A stretch of DNA of 64,000 nt from Arachis hypogaea (Eukaryota; Streptophyta; Magnoliopsida; Fabales; Fabaceae), in the NCBI RefSeq assembly GCF_003086295.3, contig NC_092054.1, positions 36,610,393 to 36,674,392 of the forward strand, given 5' to 3'. The translations under genes were made by a program, and so were the position numbers. Below are positions 1 to 11,651 of the stretch, piece after piece. The stretch's first letter is position 1; each line of letters opens with the position of its first letter. The notes beneath the pieces were generated by a model. That model saw nothing but the letters and a program-made list of their open reading frames with translations, had not been told where the DNA came from and did not search any database.

Positions 1-1
1 T

Positions 2-3000
2 ATCTCCATGGTTGAAAATGTTCTTCATAAGTATGACGAAAGATTAGACCAAAGATTAGACGAAAGATTAAGCGACACTCACTTCGCATCAAGGAAGGCC
101 AAAGAAGCTTGTAATTCAACCATCATTTTCTAACTTTATTATTATTATTTGGCTCTACATTTCTTAAATGCATAATGTTGTGTTCCTGTTTGGCTATATT
201 GAATATCAAGATTTTTGAAACATTTTTTGCCAACTAGGGATGACGAATGATTTGTTGAAAAAGTTGTATTCTTTTCAGACACAACTTTTTCGTCTCGAAG
301 ACAAATTTTTTTTATTTCCTGTATTTCTTAAACTTTAACGGGTCTCCATTTTTCTTTCTTTGTCTTAGCAATAGAATACACAAGCTACTTGTTATGTTAG
401 ACTCCAAAATTGGTCACAACAAAAATTTTATGAGATTTGATAGTCGTTACTCGTTAGAAAATAACAGAATTATACGAAAACAAGTTGTAACATAGAAAGT
501 GTGTCTACTATTGCAGCCTTAAGAAGAAATGAAGCTGCCAAGTGGCTGCGAAATATGGTTGGAACGGTTGGTGGTAGGGACTTGCCGGCTGAGCCTTCCG
601 AAGAAGATTTCATGGCTGCGTTGCGCAATGGGATCATCCTCTGCAGTGCTCTTAACAAAATCCAACCTGGTGCCGTACCCAAGGTATGTTTATTCTATTC
701 TGTTTTCTATGCTCATCTGGTTTCACATTGTTCTTGTTGATTATCACGACTAACTGTTGGAGTTGAATTGGTTTATTAGGTGGTTGAAGCCCCCAGTGAT
801 GCTGATGTTCTTCCTGATGGGAAAGCACTATCTGTGTATCAATACTTTGAAAATGTGAGGAACTTTCTTGTTGCTCTTGAGAGATTGGGGCTTCCCACTT
901 TTGAAACTTCTGATTTGGAACAGGTGATTATTACTTTTTTTTATTATTATTATTAAAAAAGAAATGATACACGAAAGTATTTAACATTTAGTCAGTACTC
1001 CCAAAATTGCAAACACATACCAGAACAGAACCTTCTTTTATCCACACGTTATTTCTTTCCGGCATTGTTTTTAGAATGAAATCTCCATTCTGCTTTTAAC
1101 TTTTTTTGTATGTATGTACAGGGAGGGATATCTTCTAGGGTAGTAAATTGTATTCTAGCACTCAAGTCATACAATGAAGGGAAATTGATAACCAATGGTT
1201 TATGGAGATATGGTGGGAATGTAAGAGCTTCTAATCTTATTAAACCAGTTATGAGTAAGGACCCAGAACCACTCAAGGAGTCTTTCTCAAGTGCCAATAG
1301 TGATCCTAGCCACGAGCACTGCGAAGAGGTTAGACACCTTTCTGGTTTATAATCTTTTTGGGTTTTGCCATATGGTTTATATATAGTTATACAAAAATGC
1401 TTTTTGTGTACTAAAGTTAACCATTAAAATCAATCATCATGTATTTGTGTACAAATACATATGTTGTATAACTCATTTTCAATGTGTATTTTTTGTTTTG
1501 GGTTTGGTATCTGCAGGATCCCATGTCTTCCTTGAATACACTAGTTCATGAATTCTTTCGCGATAAGAAGCAAGAAGATATTCCCGCGGTAAGGTTTTTG
1601 CTTTGCATAAAACTAATTTAGTTATTTTTGTTTTTTGTATCTGGTGTACTTTTATTCCCTCATGTAACTAAAGGGGTAATGGCTTTTGCTATAATAACAG
1701 TTGATTGAGTCCTTTCTTGGCAAAGTCATGGAGGAGTTTCAAAATCGCATGCTAATCCAACAAGAAACGGTGTGTTTCACTTTGGATTTCAATTTACTAA
1801 GTGCAACATCATGCACTGCTCTAAAGATTCATACTTATGATCTTAACTGACTTTATCTTGAAACTTTAATCACAACAGAACAAAATAACTCAAGAATATA
1901 AGCCATCATCTGAAGCACATAATTCGGGTTTAAAGCCTGCTTCTGATGACGAAGAGGTAAACTTTAGATTCCACAATTTCAATTGCAATTTCTCCAGAAA
2001 TAGCTTTGCATCATGAATGCTATAATGTGACTTACTTTTCATCTGATCAATTATTAAGATGGTTGACAATGAAGATGTGGAGGCTAAACAAGAGAAATGT
2101 GATAATGTGAAGTACAATGCCGGTGAAGAACGAAGCAGCAAGCATTTGAAGCAGCTAGAGTTAGATCAACAGCGAAAGGAAAGTAGCGAGTTTCCCAAGC
2201 AACAAGATTTAGTTGAACAGGAAAATGAAAAAAACAAGATTTTGAAGCAGCAACTTTTAGCTCAAATTGAAAACAAAAGAAGTGAGCTTTTGAAGCAGCA
2301 ACAATTAATTCAACAGGAAAACGAAAGAAGCATGCTTTTGAAGCAACAAGAGTTGGCTCAACTAGAAAACAAAAGAAACGATCTTTTGAAGCAGCAACAA
2401 CTAGTTCAACAAGAAAGTGAAAGAAGTGAGGTTTGGAAGCAACAGCAGTTAGCTCAACTGGAAAATGAAAGAGTCGAACTTACGAAGCAACAACAGATAG
2501 TTCAACAGGAAAAAGAAAGAAGCGAGCTTCTGAAGCAGCAACAATTAGCTCAACTGGAAAATGAAAGAATGCAGCTTTTGGAGGAACATCAGTTAGTTCA
2601 ACAACAGAAAAATGAAAGAATCAACCTTTTGAAGCAGCAACTATTATCTCAACAGGAAAAGGAAAGAATCCAACTTCTGAAGCAGCAACAGTTAGTTGAA
2701 CAGCATAAGGAAAGCATTCAGGTAAGTAACTAATCGTGAACTCATAGCAAAAATGTAATCATAAGTCCAAGAATATGTAATGAACTTGGTGTTTCTTCAG
2801 GAGTTGAAAAGTATGGTATATCAAACAAAAACAGGAATGGAATTTCTGCAAAAGAAACACCAGGAAGAGATAATTCATCTAGGTAAATATGCTGCCTAGA
2901 AAAATTTATCCATTTATTTGCACCTGAATATCTATATATAATAATTTATTTAATTACTACCTATCATTAATAGGTAAGCAGCTGCATAGCATAGCTTCTG

Positions 3001-6000
3001 CTGCTTCAGGATATCAGCGAATTCTTGAAGAAAACCGCAAGCTATACAATCAAGTGCAAGACCTAAAAGGTAAAAATCAAATGATCATTATCTCGTTGCA
3101 ATTTTTCTCTTCAGTTACTTGTTTCCTGAGTTTCCACAAAGTTAGTACCTACTACTAAATGGCCAAGGTTTTATATGATGATAGGAAATATCAGGGTATA
3201 CTGCAGAGTTAGGCCTTGCCATCATAATCAAACCAGTGTGAGTAACATAGATGAAGGTAGCATCTCACTCATAATACCTTCCAAGAATGGGAAAGATGGG
3301 AAGAAGACATTTACTTTCAATAGATGTTTCGGTCCTAATGTGACTCAAGGTTGGTCTTCATTCTTTGCCTTCCTTCAAAGTTTCAAATCATTGCTACTCA
3401 ATATGTTTGTTTCATTGGTCGTTCATTTTGTTTGCTTGCAGCGGAGGTTTTTGCCGATACTCAACCTCTGATACGTTCAGTTCTGGATGGCTACAATGTC
3501 TGCATATTCGCCTACGGTCAGACAGGTTCAGGAAAAACACACACAATGGTGCGATATTTTGTTTGTTCACTAAATTCAAATAATATTTCTCTTTTGCCAT
3601 TTAATTTGTGCAATTGTTGTAACTGACTGAATGCATGCATATAATCATGTAGTCTGGACCAAACAATCCCACTGAAGAAACAGTAGGTGTTAACTACCGG
3701 GCGCTTCGAGATCTTTTCCTTATCTCAGAACAAAGGAAAGACACCATTCACTATGACATCAGAGTTCAAATGCTTGAGATCTATAATGAGACAGTTAGAG
3801 ACCTCCTATCAACAGATGGTGTTCAAAAAAGATATCCTTTTCTGTGCTAACTAGTCTTTTCTTTTCTTTATTTTGTGTGTGCTGGATCTATTAATGATTG
3901 TCTTCTTCTTCTATGTGATCCTTAACAATTTCATACATTAGAAATCCGTAACAGTTCTCTGAATGGGATTAACGTGCCAGATGCAAATCTTGTTCCGGTT
4001 CAATCGACTGCAGATGTCTTAAGTCTAATGGACCTGGGATTTAAGAATCGCGCTGTTAGTGCTACTGCGATGAATGATCGCAGTAGTCGTTCTCACAGGT
4101 ACATATTAAGCTTCAATAATACTAGACAAAACAAAATAATCTTGGTCAACAACAACTCTATAAAGCATTCATGGGGTAGACTTGTAACACATTTTGGTCA
4201 TTTTTTTATCTCTCTCATGAATGTTTTTCCACAATTTCATAACAACAATTGATACTTGTAATGGTATAATTGCAGCTGCCTTACAGTTCATGTTCATGGA
4301 AAGGACCTTACCTCCGGAAAAACAATTCGTGGTTCTATTCATTTAGTTGACCTGGCTGGAAGTGAAAGGGTTGATAAATCTGAGGTCACAGGAGACAGAC
4401 TGAAGGAGGCTCAACATATCAACAAGTCACTTGCTGCTTTGGGAGATGTTATATCTTCTCTTGCCCAAAAGCAACAACATATTCCATACAGGAACAGTAA
4501 ACTTACTCAGCTACTTCAAGATTCTCTAGGTATGATTCTGTCTCTGATTCCATGTAGTCACTTGCTTAACTACTAAGGTACTATTGTATTTATATCCTCC
4601 TTAAGGTATCATGAAGCTGATTCTCCATATTTATGTGTATATATCAGGAGGGCAAGCAAAAACTCTAATGTTTGTTCATATTGCTCCGGAGCAAGATGCT
4701 CTTGTAGAATCAATTAGTACGTTGAAGTTCGCCGAAAGGGTATCCACTATTGAACTTGGTGCTGCCAAAGTTAACAAAGATAGTGCAGATGTGAAAGAGC
4801 TTAAAGAACAGGTTCTTCCATTTTTCTTCAACTTTTGATGTGCTTATATCAAATGTATCTGCAAATCATGCATCTCAATGTTACTACTGCCTTATTTGCC
4901 AGATTGCTAATTTGAAGGCAGCCTTAGCACAGAAGGATGAAGAAGCAGAACAGTTTCAACATCCTCCAAGTAGCAAGTCTGATTTGCCAGTGTTGAAATC
5001 TCAATTGTCTTCTACTACAGTTAGTTCTAAGTCCGGAAGTCGCAAGATACCCAGAGATGATTCTGCTAGTAGCTTGGAGGTATGAATATTGTTAATAATT
5101 TACCATAACTCCTGGAAAATAATTTGGAACATTAGTCATATCTGAACGTAATGGTCTAAGTTTTGAGGTGGTTACTACCAAAAACTAGACACATGATTTG
5201 CATCAAAACAGAGAAATCTTTAGTAGGCCTGTTTGATTAGTGAAAAGAGTTTCTGTTTTCATTTTGTGGGGATTTTTTTGCTCTATTAAGTTTTTTTTTA
5301 TTCATTTCAGAGTTTTATCAAGAAAAAGTGAAAATAATAAACTTATTTTTTGTTTTCATTTCTTTTCACTTTTTCTTCACAAAATCATGAAAATAGAAAA
5401 TGTTTTTACAAACCAATCAAGCCCTAAGAGGCTAAAATGTTCTTGAATAATAATAATAATAATAATGTATCTGATATATAAGTAGCTTAGAACATTTTCT
5501 TGAGAAATAATTAGCAGATCATTCAAGGTGTCCAAATATAGACATAGCACAGTATTTTGCATATATTTCTACCAAAAGAAAAAAGGTGATTTTTTCATGC
5601 ATGTCCAAAATGGAAATGGAATTACAGGATCAGAAAATGGAATCATCACTGTCGAAAAGGCGTAGCCTTGATTGCCAAGACACGTGGACAAATGGTTCAC
5701 CAGCATCAGGCATGAGCAGGAATGAGAGCTACAATAGCATTGCACATTCCCCAGTGATGTTAAGTCCCAGTATATATGACTCTGAAGAGACTGGGTTTAC
5801 ACCTAGTGAGAGTCCAGATCTGTTAGACATGAATTGGCAAGCAAATGTGTCTAAAACACCACCACCACCAGCAACAGTAACAGGTGGAGCAGTACCTGAT
5901 AAATTAAAGAAATCAGCTTCAGCACGAGTAGTCAGGAGCAGAGAAACCACCAGGTACTCATTTGGGTTGCACTTTCCTATATCTTGCTTCTGTTTTTCTC

Positions 6001-6531
6001 AGGGATATTAACCAATTAAGTGACTCTAGTTCTAATGTTATCAACTGAAGATCTAAACTACCTTTTGAAAATATAATTCTATATATAATATTAGTTGAGT
6101 TGTCTTCGTGTGATCTCAAAGTCACGGGTAAGTTGTGGAAACAGCCACTGAGGTAATTATCAGGTTAGGCTGCGTATATTACACCTTGCCCTTGCGTTAA
6201 GGCAAGATGCTTGTGCACTAGGATGCCTTTTTTTATATATAAAGCTGGTGAAAAGATAAAATATCTAACTTGGTAAATAAAAATCTTTCCAATTGGCAAA
6301 AATCAATAGAAAAAATTGAGGATGTTGGTGCAATTCACCTTAAACTTTAAAGTTGAGGTACTTAATTAGTTGTTTTAGATTTGATTTTAGGAACAAATTT
6401 CCCTTGCACTTACTATTATGTCTAACTCTTGTGTTAACAGACCAACATTATCTCCTTCGCCATCAAGGAAAGCATCTAGCTTGCCCAAAAAGCCAGTTCC
6501 TATTGATGCCAAGAGAAGAACTGCCAAGTGA
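2..6531 (+). CDS. Kinesin-14 with calponin-homology domain (KCH type), 5' partial
   Basis: This is a minus-end-directed microtubule motor of the plant KCH class, whose CH domain can bind actin. I place exons at 2-110, 517-683, 780-923, 1122-1328, 1517-1588, 1701-1769, 1879-1956, 2059-2721, 2801-2882, 2974-3069, 3185-3349, 3442-3548, 3653-3831, 3937-4098, 4276-4529, 4648-4811, 4903-5079, 5628-5953 and 6441-6531. They sum to 3312 nt, or 1103 visible residues plus TGA. The CH domain is at about residues 35-160 ([31 protein letters not shown]). A Gln/Glu/Lys-rich coiled coil covers about 290-530. The kinesin-14 neck ([17 protein letters not shown]) precedes the motor at about 562-900, with [11 protein letters not shown]-loop GQTGSGKT, switch I NDRSSRSH, switch [10 protein letters not shown] and [16 protein letters not shown]. 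The Ser-rich tail ends KRRTAK. The first codons resemble the KCH N-terminus, so only a few residues and the ATG should be missing upstream. The domain order CH, coiled coil, neck, motor, tail is standard for the family. Confidence 0.95.
2173..2703 (+). repeat. Coding minisatellite: 48-bp units encoding the kinesin coiled coil
   Basis: Eleven consecutive units of 16 residues (one of 17) fit the pattern E-N/K-E/K-R-x-x-L-L-K-Q-Q-Q-L-x-Q-Q/L, starting at 2173, 2221, 2269, 2317, 2365, 2413, 2461, 2509, 2557, 2608 and 2656. Unit ends mostly alternate between QQ and QL, giving a 96-bp higher-order period. All units sit in one 663-bp exon and stay in frame. Confidence 0.9.
3832..3936 (+). other. U12-type AT-AC intron in the kinesin motor domain
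   Basis: No GT donor fits at the end of the exon before this point. The sequence after 3831 is ATATCCTT, the exact consensus donor of minor-spliceosome AT-AC introns. TCCTTAAC, the U12 branch-site consensus, lies at 3919-3926, and the intron ends in AC about 11 nt beyond the branch A. Splicing 3831 to 3937 restores the family sequence KRLEIRNSS without a shift. Confidence 0.9.
5226..5424. mobile_element. Probable MITE in intron 17 of the kinesin gene
   Basis: The 548-bp intron contains a segment whose left end (GGCCTGTTTGATTAG) and the reverse complement of its right end (GGGCTTGATTGGTT) are similar. The matching continues inward as inverted TTTCTGTTTTCAT/TTTCTATTTTCAT words. The size of about 200 bp and the terminal GGCCTGTTTG suggest a hAT-like miniature element. 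I could not define a clean target duplication. Confidence 0.5.
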
Positions 6532-6775
6532 CAATGCTGTTCCAAAGAGATAATCCATTCTTTTCCCTCTACTTTTTGTATCTATAATTTAGTTGTAGAG
6601 AGAGAGAAATGTTCTTTAAGAAATATAGAGAGAATGATCACATTCTTTGTGTTTATACAGTGATGATCATGACATTTGCCATCCCAGTTCATTGTATTTA
6701 TAGACCTTTTATTTACATGATTATTTTATTTCTACTACAAGCCTGAATTTTATAGACCTTTTATTTTTAGTCTTT
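6532..6775 (+). other. 3' untranslated region of the kinesin gene
   Basis: AT-rich sequence follows the TGA. It contains the word TATAGACCTTTTATTT twice (near 6700 and 6751). No canonical AATAAA was recognised, so the cleavage site is not placed. Confidence 0.5.
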
Positions 6776-7015
6776 TACAATCTTGGGATACAAATTCATT
6801 TTTGGTGTTGTACACCAAACAAAAGATATAGAGAAGAAAAATAAAGAAAAAAAAATGTTGATAGAGATTATGAGGCCCACATCTCATGTTAAAACTAAAA
6901 GAGGTACAAATATTCATGAATTTCAAATCATGTCATATTCATATTCAATTGAGGATTTTCTATCTATTCTAATAATAAAAAGCTCCAAAAGTAAGACATA
7001 ACACACTATTACTTT

Positions 7016-7735
7016 CACCAATGCCACAATCCATACCTCTGTCGCCCCCACTTGCCGGTTGCCGCAACAAACAAATCCACAAAGCTCTTTGTCGCAACAA
7101 AGAAAGCAATCGCGGACTTAAACAAAGGACCACGGCGGCCGACTCTTCCAACTCTATTTACAAAGGTCCTTGGTGGCGCGAGGTTGCTCGTTCTTCACGG
7201 TGAGCTCTGGAAGCGCGTCACGGTGGGGTGATGGTGAACGTGAGATTTAACTATTCAATTCAATTAGATATCCTTTAAAAATGATATAGACAATAATTAA
7301 AAAAATAAAATAGAACAAAACACATTTAAATAAATTTAGTATTTTTTTTAAATTGAATAAACATTAACACATTTAAAATACAAATTAGATAAAATTAAAA
7401 TTTAAAATTATTGTTTCAATTTTATTACTTTTAATTATTAGCATATTATCATTTAAATACACTTTCAAAAATATAAATTCAGTAAAATTGAAGATTTTAA
7501 TTTTAATTTGTTCGTGTGATTATTCGTCCACGCCGCCATCCTTCTCGGCACCGTCACGTCATCCCCAATATCGTTCTTCCGCTTCGCCGCCTCGCTCGTC
7601 CTTGGCATCACCTTCCTCCTCGCCGCTCAATCCGCAGCCTCGCTTCGTCCTACTCCTCGCGTTAGCGTCGCTAATCCTTCTTCGTCGGAAGTGGACCTCG
7701 GGTATTTTGGATGTGTTTAAGAGAAAGTGATTCAT
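7016..7735. other. Two CG-rich islands in AT-rich intergenic DNA; possible gene relics
   Basis: Segments 7021-7230 and 7510-7720 are GC-rich while everything around them is very AT-rich. The second is open in two forward frames; one gives a hydrophobic stretch (FFRFAASLVLGITFLLAAQS) that looks like a membrane-segment exon. No start, splice sites or recognised family could be assigned. They may be captured exon fragments or relics of a lost gene. Confidence 0.35.
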
Positions 7736-7905
7736 AGTTAACCGTATGTATTTAGTTATTCAATCACATTGATTTTGCATGCCATGTAAAACATCCTAAT
7801 TTGCATTAGACAATGGTTTAAGTAGAAGAACAACTTAAAGAACCACAATCCTCAAATTATCAACACTGTTATATATGCAATTACGGCCACTACAAGAGTT
7901 TAAAT

Positions 7906-8075
7906 TTTTTATTTATGATTTTGAATGTGTTTTACAAATATTTTGTGTATCACTTCATAATTTTAGATGTGTTACAATTGTTTATTAATGTTTAAATTTA
8001 AATTTTAGATTTATGATTTTGGATGTGTTTCAAAAATATTTTCTGTATAAGTTAATAAGTTTAGATGTGTTACAA
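7906..8075. repeat. Diverged tandem duplication, about 98-bp period
   Basis: The words TTTATGATTTTGAATGTGTT and TTTATGATTTTGGATGTGTT, each followed by an AGATGTGTTACAATT segment, occur twice about 98 bp apart. The rest of 7736-8640 is AT-rich with nothing else recognisable. Confidence 0.6.
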
Positions 8076-8645
8076 TTAAAAAAGAAATTATGAACACTAT
8101 AAGAAAGAAGCGGAGAACGAAATAGACGAATAAAAAAAAAAGAAGAAAATCGTGTTATAGAGAGAGAATGAACGTAAAAGAAGGAAATAATAACTAACTA
8201 TGAAGTGGGTAGGAAGTTAGAGAAATTTTAGTTTTTAAAATTTAAATTAATCTTAATTATAAATGTGTATCTAAAAAATAGGAATACGTTTTAATTAAAA
8301 AATAATTAAATAATATTAAAAGCTAACCAAAGACTGAATTTTGTTGTACAAATAGCATTTTTCATTAAAATGATACTATGGCTCTAGGTAACACTGAGGG
8401 AGTGAAGACAGGAAGATGATGTTGATAATATGATTTATATAGTGGTAAAATTAGTAAAAGAAAATTGACCAAATATTAATAATAAACAAATAATTCTAAG
8501 GGTAAAACTGAAATTTTATTTAAAATGATAAGAATAAAACATGACAAATTAATTGTTAATAATATTTTAAAATTTTTTGAAATATATAATTTGGTTAATT
8601 TTATAATAAAGAAGTATTTGTATGCGTAGAAAAAAGAATAGTATT

Positions 8646-10020
8646 TGATGGTAATCAGTGGCTAAGAGAAGGAGGTTGAATCTTAGTCCCTTTTTGCTAA
8701 AGATTAATTTCTGCTTTTTCAAAGAAACTTCAGAAAATATTTCTGCTTTTGTCTCATAACAAGTCAAGAGACTTTTTCTTTTTGTCTCGTAACAGGTTAG
8801 GAGATATTTTTCATTTTCGTCTCCAATGCAACAGAAACAGAATAGGAGTAGAAGAGAAAGAGAGAATCACACCCAGATGTATCCTGGTTCAGCTGTAAGT
8901 GCAATGCAGCCAACATCTAGTCTCCATCAGAACAGTGACGAAATTTCACTATAATCATCAGATAACAAACACCAATTCTTCCCTAGGATCTACCTAATCC
9001 TATCTGGGACAAATCCAGATTCTATCCCCAAATCTGAACTTGAGTTGGACTTCTACCAAACTTTCAACCGCAAAGTGCTAACCCAACTTGTAAGGGAATC
9101 CTCACAGGATCATGAAACACAACATACAAATGTACAAAGAAACTCTGAGAGATCTATAGCTTTTTCTCTAATATTGCTCACTCGATTTTTTCTCTCACTG
9201 GCTTTTTCTTACAAACCTCACCATGTTTGCCTTTTACCATGAGACTCAGACAGACAATACTAAGAAAAAGAAAACAAAATGAACATCTTTGAAGGAGAAG
9301 AACTCAGGAAGTTTGGGTAGCTATGAGAACTCTATGCTTTACACTTTCTCTCCTTGATCTCAATCCTTGGCCGTTCACCCTTAATATAGAAGGGGAAGCT
9401 TCCAAGGTTGAAACCTGTTCAACCAAGCAACTTCTTCTCCAACCAAAAAACAGCAGCGGTTCGGACAAAGAGAAGAGAGAAGAAAAACCAAAAACCAACA
9501 TGCATGTACCTCTCTCAACCCTTTTCATCAAGCTTCTTCAATCTGAGCCCCTGATCTTGACTTTGGCTCCAAAAAAAGAACTTTAACACTTGATGAATCT
9601 CTGACCCAGGAGTGCTTCTTTCCTTCCATTTTTGCTTCTTCCTATCCGTAGCTTCGGAGGCTAACTTCCTTCTCTGATAAACAAAAATAGAAATGAACTT
9701 TTGCAACTGAGATCTTCTCTGACCGAAACAGATCCTTTCTTTTCTGGGTATCAAGATCTTGAAGCCATCTTCAAAGATCTTTCCTTCAATGGCAAAGATT
9801 TTGCCCTGTCTTACTTCAGATCTTCCTTCTTCATAGCCTTTCTTCCTTAGGCTTCTCTGTTACTTTAATTTTTCTTCTGATAACTTTTATCTTCTTTTTC
9901 CTCTTATGGATGTAACTGAAAGACAAGAGAGAGGAGAGAGAAGAGAGAGAACGATGAAGCTTTTGGTGGAAGCTTTGAAGGAAATTAAACTCAATTTAAT
10001 TCCTAGTTCCAATTACCAAG
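8646..10020 (-). repeat. Copia-1 3' LTR, distal part
   Basis: It aligns along its length with the right LTR from 53425. It begins with TGATGGTAATCAG directly after the target duplication GTATT. It is interrupted at 10020 by NA-1 and resumes at 17710. Excluding NA-1 and one CCAAG copy the LTR is 1973 bp, against 1940 bp for the right LTR. Confidence 0.9.
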
Positions 10021-11503
10021 TGATAAATCCCTATTTTACGGTTTATCTTGTGCTTAATTTAGTGGATTTTATCCATTATTCTCACACTTATTCATAGAAA
10101 TCACATGTTTTACATTTTCCTTCCTGATTTTGTGCTATGATTGAAAACATGCTTCTCTAGCCTTAAATTTGCTAGCTTTAATCCTCTCTTATTACCATTC
10201 GATGCAGTGATATGTGTGTTAAGTGTTTTCAGGGTTTACAGGGTAGGAATGGGTTAAAAGATGGAAAAGAAGCATGCAAAAGTAGAAGGAATACAGGAAA
10301 TTGAAGGAATTGCTGAGCTGTCAAGTCTGACCTCTTCATACTAAATCGATCATAACTTGAGCTACAGAGGTCCGAATGAGGCGGTTCCAGTTGCGTTGGA
10401 AAGCTAACATCCGGGGCTTCGAAATGATATATAATTTACTATATTTTCCCTGCAGATAAGTGATGCGCACGCGTTCATCATGCGCACGTGTGCATCTGCG
10501 AAAATTCAGCAAGCCAGAAATCGGCGATTTCTGGGCTATTTTTGACCGAGTTTTCGGCCCAGAAATACAAATTAGAGGCTACAGAGTGGAAAAATCAAGA
10601 AGACACTTCTCATTCACATAATTTTAGATTTTAGATGTAGTTTTTAGAGAGAGAGGCTCTCCCCTCTCTCTAGGTTTTAGGGTTAGGATTTCTTCTTCTT
10701 CTCAAATCCAGGTTCAATATTCCTTTAATTTAGTTTTCTTCTACTTTTATTTTATTACTTCAGTTTATCTTCTTCTTTTGTTTAATTATTAATGCAAAGA
10801 GTATTTTTCTATTTAATTCCTTTATTTGCCTTATTATCTCGACTCAATTCCAAAATTATTCTGTCTTCTTTCTACTCCCTTTACATGTATGCGAAAATGG
10901 CATCCATGTCAATGGAGTAGACTTTTAACTTGGCTTTGAAGTTGATTAATATTTGAGATCCTTGAGTTGGAATACTCAAGCGTTAATTGGTAATTAGAAG
11001 TTGTTGGCCAGCTCTCTAGTTGCTAACGCTAATCCTTCCTAAGGAAGAGGATTAGGATTTGTGAATAGAAGTTGGCTTAACTACTTGACTTTCCCTTATT
11101 CGGTAAGGGTTAACTAAGTAGGAACAACAATCAATTATTAACTGATCTTGGAAAGATCCAACAAGGATAGAACTTTCGATTAATCTTCTCCTAGTCAAAG
11201 CTTTTTATTTTAATTACATAAAACTTCTTGTTAATTTTTATTTCTTTAGTTTATAATCATTTAATTTTCCATTCCTCATTCCAAAATTTCTCAGAAAATC
11301 CATAACCAATAACAAGAACACTTCCCTGCAATTTCTTGAGAGACGACTTGAGGTTTGAATACTTCGGTTATCAATTTTACTAGGGGTTTGTTACCTGTGA
11401 CAACCAAAACTTTTGTACGAAAGAATTTTTGTTGGTTTAGAAGCTATACTTGCAACGAGAACTTATTTGTTAATTTCTAGACCACGCAGAATTCCGCTCG
11501 TCA
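10021..11503 (+). repeat. NA-1 5' LTR
   Basis: 1483 bp, TG...CA. It contains a CpG-rich patch at about 10465-10500 and a GAGAGAGG/CCTCTCTC palindrome near 10650-10670. It differs from the 3' LTR by scattered substitutions and by about 30 bp missing near 16757 in the 3' copy, so the insertion is not very recent. Confidence 0.92.
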
Positions 11504-11506
11504 AAA

Positions 11507-11525
11507 CGGCGCCGTTGCCGGAAAA
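11507..11525 (+). other. NA-1 primer-binding site (tRNA-Asp type)
   Basis: CGGCGCCGTTGCCGG, 3 nt inside the 5' LTR, matches the complement of a plant tRNA-Asp 3' end (TGGCGCCGTTGCCGGGGAT) with changes at the first base and in the last bases. Confidence 0.8.
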
Positions 11526-11651
11526 TTACAAACGTGTGCCTTATTATTGGTTATTGTAAATATCTGGTTTTTGCTTGTTTGTTAGTTTTTGTCAGTTTAG
11601 GAATTAGTTGCTTATTTTTACTAGTTTTTGTTTTTACTTTCTTTAGCTACT

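Noticed and set aside
9304..9754. Small ORFs on both strands, recurring near 54061-54504
   Set aside because: They lie in the two Copia-1 LTRs.
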